From Bacteroides sp. 43_108 (GTDB lineage: Bacteria > Bacteroidota > Bacteroidia > Bacteroidales > Bacteroidaceae), in assembly GCA_001915545.1 (NCBI GenBank), contig MNQS01000002.1, positions 47,530 to 111,529 of the forward strand: a stretch of DNA of 64,000 bases. Reading direction: 5' to 3'. This document shows positions 36,509 to 45,879 of the stretch, piece by piece. A model generated the notes under the pieces. The model had not been told where the DNA came from and did no database searches. It was given only the letters and a program-made list of their open reading frames with translations. The first letter of the stretch is position 1. Every line of letters begins with the position of its first letter. The position numbers and the translations under genes were made by a program.

Positions 36509-37522
36509 TCAATTACGCTTCGCCATACATGAACATGCATCTGCAAAGGCCTCTCTGAAGAAATATCCATCAACCAGCTTTTTTCTGAAAGCTTCTACAG
36601 ATGCACATATTTCATCATATTCTTCCTTGCTAACATGGTTCAAGGCCTCTGAAAGTTCAGAAAGCGAAGACACACAAATGCCCAGTTTGTTTTCGACGAT
36701 GAACTTTGACATTGCCGATTGATTCCATATTATCACCGGCAATCCGGCACATATATAAAAAGATGTTTTATGCGGATTGTTTATACGCAGATATTCCCCC
36801 CAATTGCCGGAACAGGCATCGATGGAATCACCATCCCACACTAATCCCCAATCACCATCGACTGTTTCAATGAATTTGTCAGATTCGAGATAACCGTGAT
36901 AATGGATATTATGCCATTTCGATGCAATATTTTCGTCAAGACCACGGCCGAAAATGTCAAGAACACATCCATCAAGGCATTTATCCAAGTCATACAAGAA
37001 CGCATTCTTCCTCAAACCTAATGCACCGGCATAAACTATTCTCCTAGGATTATGACCAAAATGCCTGTGCAACGGAGACGAAGAAGACAAGTAATCAAAT
37101 ATTCCCAGTTCGCACATACGCACCTTGCATCCATGTTCTTTCAGCCAATCTTTCATTGCGCCATTATGAACAATGATACTGTCTGTATGCGACAATCTTT
37201 CAATTTCCTGATCGGCTGTAAGTTTATGGCGTCTGAACGTTCCCAGATCATGGATCAGCGTCACTGTAGAAGCGTTTTTCATGTGTGCTATACGACACAA
37301 AGCCGTATAATATTTCTTAAAAGGATACTGTATAAGCAGTACGTCATCTTTATGAAGTACAAAAGGAAGACGAATCACGCTGAACAATTTACTAAAAAAA
37401 ACCGACACCTTTCCCTTGCTGCCTATATGTACCGACAGATTCCTGAACCCGTCGCGCTCCATCAATTCATCGATATCATTCTTAGCCTTATTGGGCGATA
37501 TTATCTTCAAATAACAATTCAT
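36509..37522 (-). CDS. Gtf3/galactofuranosyltransferase-like glycosyltransferase
   Basis: 337 residues from ATG 37520-37522 (a GTG one codon upstream is also open). GT-B fold. The C-terminal domain has the donor-site pattern GLPVIIWNQSAMSKFIVENKLG (in parts GLPVIIWN, FIVENKLGI) followed by a helical EEYDEICASVEAFRKKLVDGYF tail-type region, as in Gtf3 and beta-1,6-galactofuranosyltransferases. The N-terminal half has LIHDLGTFRR. It probably adds a sugar, possibly Galf, to an LPS or capsule glycan. Isolated on the minus strand between two plus-strand genes. Confidence 0.82.
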   Translation of the reverse strand: MNCYLKIISPNKAKNDIDELMERDGFRNLSVHIGSKGKVSVFFSKLFSVIRLPFVLHKDDVLLIQYPFKKYYTALCRIAHMKNASTVTLIHDLGTFRRHKLTADQEIERLSHTDSIIVHNGAMKDWLKEHGCKVRMCELGIFDYLSSSSPLHRHFGHNPRRIVYAGALGLRKNAFLYDLDKCLDGCVLDIFGRGLDENIASKWHNIHYHGYLESDKFIETVDGDWGLVWDGDSIDACSGNWGEYLRINNPHKTSFYICAGLPVIIWNQSAMSKFIVENKLGICVSSLSELSEALNHVSKEEYDEICASVEAFRKKLVDGYFFREAFADACSCMAKRN

Positions 37523-37553
37523 CACTATCTATACTCAAACATTCTATATTCTG

Positions 37554-37561
37554 CAAATATA
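37554..37561 (-). promoter_or_regulatory. -7 box (TATATTTG) for the Gtf3-like gene
   Basis: TAnnTTTG match on the minus strand, 32 bp from ATG 37522. Confidence 0.5.
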
Positions 37562-37719
37562 AGACAAATACAGACACAGCAGCATCAAGACAAACATACA
37601 CAAAAGAAAAAACAGCAAACCAGCCATCACAAATCAATAACGACACACTCCAATATAGCAAAACTACGCATTGACTGCACTATCATAAGCTAAGCCAAAA
37701 CAGAATATATACTTAAACA

Positions 37720-37752
37720 TTGGTGCGCATAATAAATAAATGGATACCTTTG
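37720..37752 (+). promoter_or_regulatory. promoter of the second LicD gene
   Basis: TTG (37720-37722), a 22-bp spacer and TACCTTTG (37745-37752). 63 bp before ATG 37815. Confidence 0.6.
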
Positions 37753-37814
37753 CACACAGCTTATTTCAAATATCATACAATAACTTGCATTTCGCATAAT
37801 ACAGTTTCAAGAAA

Positions 37815-38648
37815 ATGACAGACTACGACATAAGACCTCTCCAAATAAAATTGCTCGACACATTAAAGGCCATAGACGATATGTGCAGACAGAACGGGCT
37901 GAAGTACTATCTTCTAGACGGAACATTGCTGGGAGCAGTCCGCCACAAGGGTTTTATACCGTGGGATGACGATATCGATATAGGCATGCCTAGAAAAGAC
38001 TACGAGAAACTGGTATTGCACTGCAAGGAATGGTTGCCTGAAAGATTTGAATTCATATCCTTCGAAAGCGACATAAACTATTCACAGCATTACGGTAAGA
38101 TACAAGACAGGACAACCACTCTCATAGAGAAGCAATACCGCTACTATGTAGGAGGAATATTCATTGATATATTCCCGATAGACGGCATATCTGAATCTGT
38201 CGTAAAACAAAAGATATATTTCAAGCAATACAGAATCCTGAAAAAGATTCTATATTTCCTTTACAGAGATCCGTATAAACACGGGCACGGCCCTTCATGC
38301 TGGATTCCGTTGCTTGTCAGAAAACTGTTCAACAGAGAGCATGTGCACAGAATCATGAAACGCCACATGATGAAATACGATTACGACTCATGCAGATATG
38401 TGACAACCAACATAAACGACGGAATGAAAGGTGTTGCAGACAAGATCAACGTTCTTGGAGACCCAACTCCTGTAAGCTTTGAGAACATGGCGTTCATGGG
38501 AATGCGCAACAATCACGAATATCTCAAAAAACTATTCGGCGACTATATGACACCTCCTCCGGCAGGAAAGAGGCGTCAACATAATTTTGAATATCTGGAT
38601 CTTGATACTCCGTTCGAAGATTACCTGAAGAAAAATGCCAATCAATGA
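37815..38648 (+). CDS. LicD family phosphotransferase, second copy
   Basis: 277 residues. Same core as its neighbour: LLDGTLLGAVRHKG (about 33-46) and PWDDDID (49-55). It differs elsewhere, with IFIDIFPIDG near 115 and a C-terminal KLFGDYMTPPP motif typical of LicD proteins. Its 3' end overlaps the convergent glycerophosphotransferase-like gene by 7 bp. The two LicD proteins are divergent enough to have distinct acceptors. Confidence 0.92.
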   Translation: MTDYDIRPLQIKLLDTLKAIDDMCRQNGLKYYLLDGTLLGAVRHKGFIPWDDDIDIGMPRKDYEKLVLHCKEWLPERFEFISFESDINYSQHYGKIQDRTTTLIEKQYRYYVGGIFIDIFPIDGISESVVKQKIYFKQYRILKKILYFLYRDPYKHGHGPSCWIPLLVRKLFNREHVHRIMKRHMMKYDYDSCRYVTTNINDGMKGVADKINVLGDPTPVSFENMAFMGMRNNHEYLKKLFGDYMTPPPAGKRRQHNFEYLDLDTPFEDYLKKNANQ

Positions 38649-39706
38649 CTGCGCCACAGATTCCAAGGCTTATATCCAAGCTTAAGCCTTAGTTTCACTT
38701 TGCGTACAAGATTGAGCGGTTTGCGCTTGAGACGCCCCTTGTAATGTGTGTCAAAATCATCAACTGCATCCAATACGCGTGCCGACGCTTTACCGTCCAG
38801 ATAAGCTTCATGGTTATGGACAAAATCCGATACGGCATTCATAAGTTCTTCCGGACGTGCCAGGGCAAATTCTATTGCCCTTTCAACTTCATCTTCATTC
38901 TGAACGTTGACGAGGTGAGGTCCTGGCATTGTATTTCGGAACGTAACGACCGGTTTATTCAGCATCATGAATTCAACAATCACAGAAGAGCTGTCAGACA
39001 GCATCACATCAGCTCTATCAAGCAGATCAGCATCAACAACACCACCTTCATGGAATACCACATTAGCGTGGGTTGATGCAAGCTCACGATATCTATCAAG
39101 AGTCTCCACATCCGAGAATTTAGGATGAAAAGAAAGAATCCAATCCCAGTCCTTAGTTTCAGCCAGAGATTTTATGGTTTTCCAAAGAGCCGGTGCCGAG
39201 GTCACACTCTTTGTAAATGTAGATGAATAAAAAATAACCGGACGCTCATTCTTTCTACCGCAGTTGCGTCTTTCGGCAAAGGAATCAGCTTTACACCAAC
39301 CGGTCTCATAGACTTTAAAGAAGCCATACTTTGCTTCGAGACGTCTGAATGGCTCAGTACTGGTTTTACCTTGAGTACAATATATGTCAAACCATCCACG
39401 TATGGAAAAATGGTCGTCTTTTGTATCACCGCGTTTGTTTATAGGGAAGCCATGAAAAACACAGACCTTTATACCAGGGAAGAAATCGTAGATATAATTG
39501 CCCGGAGCAAAAACGGCCATGGGACGATATTCTTCAACTTCCGAAATAGAGCAAAGGCGCTTTTCGCCTGCTTCAAGCAAATCGGCACACTGAGGTTCTA
39601 TAAACCACGCAGCCTCATCACCGCGCCTTAATATTTCTTTCTGCAAAGGACGCAGTATAGGATATGAATATGCTACAGAAACAAAAAACAAATATCGCTT
39701 TCCCAT
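38642..39706 (-). CDS. CDP-glycerol glycerophosphotransferase-like (TagB/TagF family)
   Basis: 354 residues. The N-terminal half has an FFPGIKVCVFHGFPINKR segment (His of VFHG). The C-terminal half has SFHPKFSD and ADVMLSDSSSVIVEFMMLNKP (in parts LSDSSSVIVE), the CDP-glycerol-binding pattern of teichoic-acid polymerases, followed by a basic tail (KRKPLNLVRKVKLRLKLGYK). In Gram-positive bacteria the family builds poly(glycerol phosphate); in a Gram-negative such an enzyme would put phosphoglycerol on LPS or a capsule. The LPS-kinase-like gene is upstream on the same strand. Confidence 0.88.
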   Translation of the reverse strand: MGKRYLFFVSVAYSYPILRPLQKEILRRGDEAAWFIEPQCADLLEAGEKRLCSISEVEEYRPMAVFAPGNYIYDFFPGIKVCVFHGFPINKRGDTKDDHFSIRGWFDIYCTQGKTSTEPFRRLEAKYGFFKVYETGWCKADSFAERRNCGRKNERPVIFYSSTFTKSVTSAPALWKTIKSLAETKDWDWILSFHPKFSDVETLDRYRELASTHANVVFHEGGVVDADLLDRADVMLSDSSSVIVEFMMLNKPVVTFRNTMPGPHLVNVQNEDEVERAIEFALARPEELMNAVSDFVHNHEAYLDGKASARVLDAVDDFDTHYKGRLKRKPLNLVRKVKLRLKLGYKPWNLWRSH

Positions 39707-39734
39707 AGATTATATTTGATTTGACTATGAAACA

Positions 39735-40487
39735 TCATTTCTTATTCTTTTTAAAGATACGGCGTTTTAATCTTTTTCTGCGTTCAAAATCATCAAGACG
39801 CTTCATTATATATTTTACGCAATCTTCGCCGTCCAATCCCCGCACAGCCGAATACTTTCTTACAACAACTTCAAGCAGACGCCTGTTGTGCGTAATCCTC
39901 TTCATATTATCCAGACATTCATGGACTCCAGGATTGGAAACGAAACGACTTCTATTGGTGTCAATGACAGTAAAATGAGGACAACCGTCAGCATCAAAGC
40001 TATACAGTATATTACTCAAATTCAAGTCTCCATGAAGAATACCGAGTTCATGCAGATGCGCAACAAATCCGGCCAAAGCCTCAGCCATATCTATGTGGCT
40101 TTCAAAATCCGGGTTTCCAAGCAATGATTTCAATGACGGATAAGTACATTCTGATGAAATGAAATATCCATAAGAGAATAACAGATTTTCATAGACCTCA
40201 ACAGCTCCAATACCGGCAGGACTGTCAACTCCCATATCATTCAATCTGCCAGCATACAAAAAGGCCCTGACCGCCTTGCTTTTCCGCCACACAGAATAAG
40301 CCAGACGCTGAAAGAAATTAGGTTTCTTGTATCGCTTTACTATCAGATTTTCGCCCGCAACTACTATTTTTCTGACAACGTTTCTTCCCTTATATATTAC
40401 AGAGCCCTCTTTACAGAATGATTCATGAAGACCTTCAATCCATGGCCTCAAATATTCATAATGAGGATCTATAAATACTTTTATCAT
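39735..40487 (-). CDS. LPS-core kinase of the KdkA/WaaP type
   Basis: 250 residues, small atypical protein-kinase fold. An N-terminal lysine region (LIVKRYKKPNFFQRL, about 48-62) precedes the catalytic loop HGDLNLSN at 152-159 and the metal motif Asp176-Thr-Asn178, which replaces DFG. Family members phosphorylate Kdo or heptose of the inner core from ATP; many Bacteroidales carry a phosphorylated single Kdo, which makes Kdo the likely acceptor (inference). 28 bp upstream of the CDP-glycerol transferase-like gene on the same strand. Confidence 0.88.
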   Translation of the reverse strand: MIKVFIDPHYEYLRPWIEGLHESFCKEGSVIYKGRNVVRKIVVAGENLIVKRYKKPNFFQRLAYSVWRKSKAVRAFLYAGRLNDMGVDSPAGIGAVEVYENLLFSYGYFISSECTYPSLKSLLGNPDFESHIDMAEALAGFVAHLHELGILHGDLNLSNILYSFDADGCPHFTVIDTNRSRFVSNPGVHECLDNMKRITHNRRLLEVVVRKYSAVRGLDGEDCVKYIMKRLDDFERRKRLKRRIFKKNKK

Positions 40488-40597
40488 ATTTAAATTTTCT
40501 ACTTACTCTTTCAAATAAAACTAATGACATATAAAACCGGCTGATATCCGATGCTCCACGTATCTTATTATACAAAACTATATAGCACACTGAAACA

Positions 40598-41950
40598 TCA
40601 ATCGCCCTTCTCATCAAGCCGGTTGTTCCAGAGATACTTGCGTGTATCAGATGCTATCACTCCTGAAAGAAGAAGGAGCGACAAAAGATTTGGAATGGCC
40701 ATGAGTGCATTCATACTGTCTGCCAAATTCCAGACGACAGCCAAGTTCAGGACTGAGCCTGCATAAATTGCACCGATCCATATTACGCGGTAATATTTGA
40801 TCAACCGTTTGCCTCCAAGATATTCAATGGCCCTTTCGGCATAATAGCTCCAGCCTAGAATCGTGGAGAAAGCAAAAGTAAGAATACCTACAGAAAGAAC
40901 AATGGTACCGACAACTGGAATCTTCGAAAATGCGGCCTTTGTAAGAGCTCCGCCTTGCGAACTGTCGATATCGGGAAAAGCCAGAATACTGCTCACAAGC
41001 ACCAAACCGGTAAGTCCGCATACTACGACCGTGTCCCAAAACGTACCAGTAGAAGAAACCAAAGCTTGACGAACCGGGTTACGTGTCTGTGCGGCCGCGG
41101 CTACAATAGGAGCAGATCCTAATCCTGATTCATTTGAAAACAGTCCGCGTGCAATACCGTAACGGGCAGCCATCATCACAGTGGCTCCTGCAAAACCTCC
41201 TCCTGCAGAACGTGCACTGAAAGCTGAGTCTATAATAAGCCGGAACGACTCCCAAAGATAATTATGATTGAGACAAAGGATAAAAAGACAACCGGCCACA
41301 TAGAATATTGCCATAAAAGGCACAAGTCCCATGCACACAACAGCGATTCCACGGACACCGAAAAACACAACCAAAGCGACAAGCACGCACATGACACCTC
41401 CTGTCAGATAAGGCGAAATACCAAAACTCTCATTCATAAGCAGAGATATGGAGTTGGCCTGAACAGTATTTCCTATTCCGAAAGCGGCAATGGCAGTAAA
41501 CACACAGAAAAGGACTGCCAGCCATTTCATGCCTAGACCGCGCTCAAGAGCATACATAGGCCCACCGAGCATTTCCCCTGACGATGTCTTCACACGATAT
41601 TTTATAGCCAATAATCCTTCACCATATTTAGTAGCAATACCCAAAACTCCAGTTATCCAACACCAGAAAACAGCTCCGGGACCTCCTAACGAAACAGCTG
41701 TGGCAACTCCGATAATGTTGCCCGTACCAATAGTTGCAGCCAACGATGTAGCCAAAGCACCAAACTGGCTGATGTCGCCGCTTGCTCCTTTATCCTTAGA
41801 CAAGGATAGTTTTATAGCTGTAAATATCTTGCGCTGAGGAACTCCAAGTCTGAATGTCAGAAAGAGATGCGTACCCAGAAGCATAACTATCATTGGCCAA
41901 TCCCAGAGCCAACCGCTCAAGTCCGCCAGAAAAGAGGAAATTGTTTCCAT
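40598..41950 (-). CDS. alanine/glycine:cation symporter family (AGCS) transporter
   Basis: 450 residues, about 11 transmembrane helices. Family signature segments are FGALATSLAATIGTGNIIGVATAVSLGGPGAVFW (in parts) and the SNESGLGSAPIVAAAA region near 275-290. Members import alanine, glycine or glutamine with Na+ or H+. Monocistronic, with a promoter box at 42023-42030 divergent from the AraC-type gene. Confidence 0.94.
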   Translation of the reverse strand: METISSFLADLSGWLWDWPMIVMLLGTHLFLTFRLGVPQRKIFTAIKLSLSKDKGASGDISQFGALATSLAATIGTGNIIGVATAVSLGGPGAVFWCWITGVLGIATKYGEGLLAIKYRVKTSSGEMLGGPMYALERGLGMKWLAVLFCVFTAIAAFGIGNTVQANSISLLMNESFGISPYLTGGVMCVLVALVVFFGVRGIAVVCMGLVPFMAIFYVAGCLFILCLNHNYLWESFRLIIDSAFSARSAGGGFAGATVMMAARYGIARGLFSNESGLGSAPIVAAAAQTRNPVRQALVSSTGTFWDTVVVCGLTGLVLVSSILAFPDIDSSQGGALTKAAFSKIPVVGTIVLSVGILTFAFSTILGWSYYAERAIEYLGGKRLIKYYRVIWIGAIYAGSVLNLAVVWNLADSMNALMAIPNLLSLLLLSGVIASDTRKYLWNNRLDEKGD

Positions 41951-42022
41951 ATACTGTATGATTTTGCATCACAATGAAATACCATTGCAACAATTACCAT
42001 GCACAAATGCAAGTCCTGACTG

Positions 42023-42051
42023 CAAAGATAGATAATTAAGACATCCCCAAA
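42023..42051 (-). promoter_or_regulatory. promoter of the AGCS transporter gene
   Basis: Minus-strand TTTG (complement of 42048-42051), a 17-bp spacer and TATCTTTG (complement of 42023-42030). 73 bp from the ATG at 41950. Confidence 0.5.
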
Positions 42052-42075
42052 GCCTTTTCTCTTTTCAATATTTCA

Positions 42076-42083
42076 TATTTTTG
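42076..42083 (+). promoter_or_regulatory. -7 box (TATTTTTG) for the AraC-type gene
   Basis: TAnnTTTG match, 17 bp before ATG 42101. No clear -33 element. Confidence 0.5.
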
Positions 42084-42100
42084 CCGATAATAAAAACTTG

Positions 42101-42961
42101 ATGCCAATGTACAGACCTGAAAAAGCCAAAACAACAAACAATATAAGTTCTGGAAATGTACGATTTCTGAACTTATCGTGCGACAATGCAGAGCCAAGCA
42201 TGAAGAAACAGATCTTCGAAGGTGCTGTTCTAGCAGCTTGCATCAAGGGAAATGCTGAAATTGTGATAAACAGGAAGGAATACACAATTTCAGAAGGAGA
42301 ACTGATGACCATTCTGCCAATGCAGGAAATACAGCTGAAAAAGATAGATGCAGACTACAACATAAAAGCCCTGATACTGTCATCGGGATTCATAAACGGA
42401 ATACCAGTCCGTCCGGACTTGGACTTGATTAAAGAGGCCTACATGCATCCTCACATCAAACCTGATGAAAAATCTATGGAAGACATAAGAAGTCTTTTTG
42501 AAATGGCGCTGAGACGCAACAGTACAGACGTCTATACTTGCAATATACAAAAGGCTATAGCCTTGTCGATTCTCACCATCGCGGCCGCACAGCTGAAGTC
42601 CATCTCCATGCCGCGCAAGGAAGAAAGTCCAAGACAAGAATCAATCGCAAAAGCATTCATCGACATGCTGTTTAAAAACTTCCATCGAGAGAGAGGTACT
42701 GCATTCTATGCAGAAAAACTATGCGTAACATCAAAATATCTGTGTACAGCAGTAAAATCAGCTACAGGACATACACTACAGGAATGGACCAACGAAATAA
42801 CCATAAATGAGGCTAAAAGATACTTACGCACAACAGACAACTCCATAAAAACGATTTCTGACATGCTTAACTTTTCTACACCGGCATCTTTCATACGTTT
42901 CTTCAGAAAAAATGCAGGAGAAACACCGTTAAGCTACCGAAAAACAGCCGGACGCATCTGA
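42101..42961 (+). CDS. AraC family transcriptional regulator
   Basis: 286 residues from ATG 42101; the frame also has a TTG one codon earlier. An N-terminal cupin-like sensor domain covers about 25-115 (NRKEYTISEGELMTILP). Two C-terminal HTH motifs cover about 185-283: FYAEKLCVTSKYLCTAVKSATG and ISDMLNFSTPASFIRFFRKNAGETPLSYR (in parts). The neighbouring divergent AGCS transporter is a candidate target, since both start sites lie within 60 bp, but no inverted-repeat operator is obvious. Confidence 0.93.
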   Translation: MPMYRPEKAKTTNNISSGNVRFLNLSCDNAEPSMKKQIFEGAVLAACIKGNAEIVINRKEYTISEGELMTILPMQEIQLKKIDADYNIKALILSSGFINGIPVRPDLDLIKEAYMHPHIKPDEKSMEDIRSLFEMALRRNSTDVYTCNIQKAIALSILTIAAAQLKSISMPRKEESPRQESIAKAFIDMLFKNFHRERGTAFYAEKLCVTSKYLCTAVKSATGHTLQEWTNEITINEAKRYLRTTDNSIKTISDMLNFSTPASFIRFFRKNAGETPLSYRKTAGRI

Positions 42962-43000
42962 CTACCGAATGGCAATACAGACGTCCGACTGATTGAACAT

Positions 43001-44866
43001 TCAAGATTTAAGCCTTTTGATTATTGCCATGAATTCATCACCAGTTATGGTTTCTTTCTCCATAAGGAATGAAGCCGCCTCGTGCATTACATCCAAGTTT
43101 GCAGATATGATACTGCGTGCCTTTTCATGCGCATTCTTTATAATCTGAAGCACCTCTGCATCAACATCGGCAGAAGTGGCCGAAGAACAAACCTGCGACG
43201 TGTCGCCTCCGAGATAAGTATTGGATGTAGTTTCGAGCTGCATCATGTCATACTTACTGCTCATTCCATATTTGGTGACCATTGCTCTGGCTAGGCGTGT
43301 CGCCTGCTCTATATCATTTGAAGCTCCAGTTGTAACAGTGCCGCACACTATCTCCTCTGCCGCACGCCCTCCAGTAAGCGTTGCAATACGATTGAAGAGA
43401 TCATCCTTGCTGAGAAGCACCTGTTCGCCACTGTCCACCTGCATGGTATAGCCCAAAGCACCAGATGTACGCGGAATTATCGTTATCTTATGCACAGGAG
43501 CTGAATTTGACTGCATCGCTGCAACCAGTGCATGTCCAATTTCATGATATGAAACTATCTTCTTCTCTGTATCCGACAATACCTTGCCCTTCTTTTGTAC
43601 TCCAGCTATAACATTCTCAACACTTTCTTCTATATCAGAAGTTTCCACTACGGCACGCCCCATTCTTACTGCACGGAGAGCGGCTTCATTGATGATATTG
43701 GCCAGTTCGGCACCTGACGAACCTGCTGTAGCACGAGCTACGACATCCAAATCAACATCACGATGCTTTACTTTTTTAAGATGCACTCCGAGTATAGCCT
43801 TACGCCCCTCGAGATCGGGAAGTTCCATCTGAATACGTCTGTCAAATCGCCCTGGACGAAGAAGAGCCTTATCGAGACTGTCAGGTCTGTTGGTAGCAGC
43901 CAAAATTACGACACCCTTACGTGCATCGAATCCATCCATCTCGGTCAACAACTGATTGAGTGTCTGTTCACGCTCGTCATTTCCGAACGAAGTGTCACGT
44001 TTCTTACCGATAGCATCAATTTCATCGATGAAAATAATGCACGGCGCTTTCTCATTGGCCTGCTTGAAAAGATCACGTACCTTCGCAGCACCCATTCCGG
44101 CAAACATCTGAACGAATTCGGAACCTGACATTGAGAAAAACGGCACTTTGGCTTCGCCTGCGACAGCACGTGCGATGAGAGTTTTTCCTGTGCCCGGCGG
44201 TCCAACAAGCAATGCACCTTTTGGCAAAGAAGCACCAATGTCGGTATATTTCGACGGATTATGAAGAAAATCTACAATCTCAGCCAATGCACCTTTAGCT
44301 TCATCCTGACCGGCTACATCGGCAAAAGTGGTCTTTATATCGGAATCTGCATAAATTTTAGCACCACTGCTGCCGAATGACATGAAATTGCCGCCTCCTC
44401 CCAAGCGCGACTGAATGCTGCGGCTGGTGAATTTCCAAATAAGATAGAACACAATACCCGGCAATATCCACATGAGAATGAAATTCAGAAGAGGCGAATC
44501 TTCCTTTGGTACAATTTTGCAGAAAGCAATTTTGCCGTCACTGTTGGCGCCTTTTGCCTTCAGAAGCCTGTCGACCAATTCCGGATCGTCAATCTCACCT
44601 GTATGATAAGCTGAAACATTATTGTTTCCGCGGTCTACCGAGAAATATATCTCGCCGTTCTCTATAGCTACTTCGCTGACCAAACCGCTGTCTACACATT
44701 CTATGAAGCGTCCGTAATCGACAGCCTGCACCCGCCTGTCCATAAAGTTTGGAAACACAAGACCATTAAGCGCAAGCACTATCAAGACTCCGACAAGAAG
44801 CCCGACATAAGGATTACCGCTCTTCTGCGACTGCGCACCGTTTTGATTCTGCACATTTTGTTTCAT
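43001..44866 (-). CDS. ftsH: ATP-dependent zinc metalloprotease FtsH
   Basis: Membrane AAA+ protease for quality control and regulated turnover. 621 residues from ATG 44864-44866 ([10 protein letters not shown]); the longer open frame runs back into the repeat array and is not coding. Transmembrane helices lie near 20-40 and 127-147 around a periplasmic domain. Walker A GPPGTGKT is 222-229, Walker B FIDEID 279-284, second region of homology [20 protein letters not shown] near 324-343, and zinc motif HEIGH 441-445. The pore loop reads MFAGMG (about 254-259) where FVG is usual. The LytTR regulator gene and repeat array B lie directly upstream. Confidence 0.96.
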   Translation of the reverse strand: MKQNVQNQNGAQSQKSGNPYVGLLVGVLIVLALNGLVFPNFMDRRVQAVDYGRFIECVDSGLVSEVAIENGEIYFSVDRGNNNVSAYHTGEIDDPELVDRLLKAKGANSDGKIAFCKIVPKEDSPLLNFILMWILPGIVFYLIWKFTSRSIQSRLGGGGNFMSFGSSGAKIYADSDIKTTFADVAGQDEAKGALAEIVDFLHNPSKYTDIGASLPKGALLVGPPGTGKTLIARAVAGEAKVPFFSMSGSEFVQMFAGMGAAKVRDLFKQANEKAPCIIFIDEIDAIGKKRDTSFGNDEREQTLNQLLTEMDGFDARKGVVILAATNRPDSLDKALLRPGRFDRRIQMELPDLEGRKAILGVHLKKVKHRDVDLDVVARATAGSSGAELANIINEAALRAVRMGRAVVETSDIEESVENVIAGVQKKGKVLSDTEKKIVSYHEIGHALVAAMQSNSAPVHKITIIPRTSGALGYTMQVDSGEQVLLSKDDLFNRIATLTGGRAAEEIVCGTVTTGASNDIEQATRLARAMVTKYGMSSKYDMMQLETTSNTYLGGDTSQVCSSATSADVDAEVLQIIKNAHEKARSIISANLDVMHEAASFLMEKETITGDEFMAIIKRLKS

Positions 44867-44972
44867 ACAACATTTCTTTTTTCTGCAGCAAATATCGTTA
44901 TACGAAACGATACGGAAATTACCCGACAAGTAGAAAAAATATACCGAAAGGTACATACATATCAAACACTGC

Positions 44973-45025
44973 GGGCGCTCGGAAAACAAATTGCGCGCGC
45001 TCGCAATAATGTTTCCGGGCGCCCG
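44973..45025. repeat. 22-bp-period array B of three GC-rich 9-mers
   Basis: GGGCGCTCG (44973), GCGCGCTCG (44995) and GGGCGCCCG (45017) start exactly 22 bp apart with 13-bp AT-rich spacers. Its reverse complement matches array A at 14352 unit by unit over 53 bp with identical spacing, while spacers differ. It lies in the 196-bp gap between ftsH (ATG 44866) and the response-regulator stop (45063). Confidence 0.8.
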
Positions 45026-45062
45026 TAATATTCAAAACGGAGGCCAAGACCATGAAAGGTAC

Positions 45063-45836
45063 TCAATAGAGTCCGGCAAACCAGTCCTTGAAATCTGAAA
45101 CTTTCTGACGGCTGACAATAATTTTTTCTTCAGTTTCGACTGTAAGATTGACGACAAGGCGTCCAGTGAACCATACAGCCATGTCCTTAACTGCGGAACG
45201 AGATATGATATACTGACGGTTTACGCGGAAAAACACTGAAGGGTCAATGCTTGCGGCAACTTCATCAAGCGTGTGCGGAATAAGAATCTTCTCATGCCTG
45301 AGGGTAACGGCATAGACTGCACCGTCGACAATATAGAAATACAGAACGTCTGCCACATCAAGAGGTATCAACCTGTCGCCTTTAGACGGAATGAGAAAAT
45401 GTGAACGGAAATGCGAGGTGTTTCGCAAAGCGCTGACCATGTCGCGAATATTATCCATGCTTTCCGAATGAGGAGACGAAGATGTAAGAGCATCGAGTTT
45501 GTCGAGCGCCTTACGGACATCTTCTACACGTATAGGTTTCAAAAGGTAGTCCACGCTGTTGACCTTGAATGCGCGCAGGGCATACTCATCATAAGCTGTA
45601 GTAAATATTATCGGGCACGTTATGCTTATCCGGTCGAACAATTCAAATGAAGAGCCATCGGAGAGATGTATATCCATAAATATCAGATCCGGCATCGGGT
45701 TGTTTCCGAACCACTCTACCGTATCGGCAATTCCTTCAAGAACATCCACAACTTCGATGGATGCATCGACCTGTGACAGAATATTCTTAAGACTGCGCAC
45801 GGCGGCACGCTCATCTTCAATTATCAAGACTTTCAT
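45063..45836 (-). CDS. LytTR-domain response regulator
   Basis: 257 residues. The receiver domain (1-120) has acidic pocket Glu7/Asp8, phospho-acceptor Asp55 in LIFMDIHL, Thr/Ala in FTTAYDEYA and Lys in LLKPI. The C-terminal LytTR DNA-binding domain (about 150-257) has FYIVDGAVYAVTL and the RVNRQYIIS motif. LytTR proteins bind pairs of 9-bp direct repeats about 12-13 bp apart. The cognate histidine kinase gene is 43 bp upstream on the same strand. Repeat array B starts 38 bp beyond its stop. Confidence 0.95.
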   Translation of the reverse strand: MKVLIIEDERAAVRSLKNILSQVDASIEVVDVLEGIADTVEWFGNNPMPDLIFMDIHLSDGSSFELFDRISITCPIIFTTAYDEYALRAFKVNSVDYLLKPIRVEDVRKALDKLDALTSSSPHSESMDNIRDMVSALRNTSHFRSHFLIPSKGDRLIPLDVADVLYFYIVDGAVYAVTLRHEKILIPHTLDEVAASIDPSVFFRVNRQYIISRSAVKDMAVWFTGRLVVNLTVETEEKIIVSRQKVSDFKDWFAGLY

Positions 45837-45879
45837 ATAGCATTATTTTTTCTTTTCGTTCAACATAGTTCACATACAA

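Noticed and set aside
36072..40487. A single operon of cell-surface glycan genes
   Set aside because: The genes alternate strands and each has its own candidate promoter, so only a functional cluster is supported.
44867..44989. Longer FtsH start at 44989
   Set aside because: The 41 extra residues are Cys-rich, unlike any FtsH, and are encoded by repeat-array DNA. ATG 44864-44866 gives the family N-terminus.
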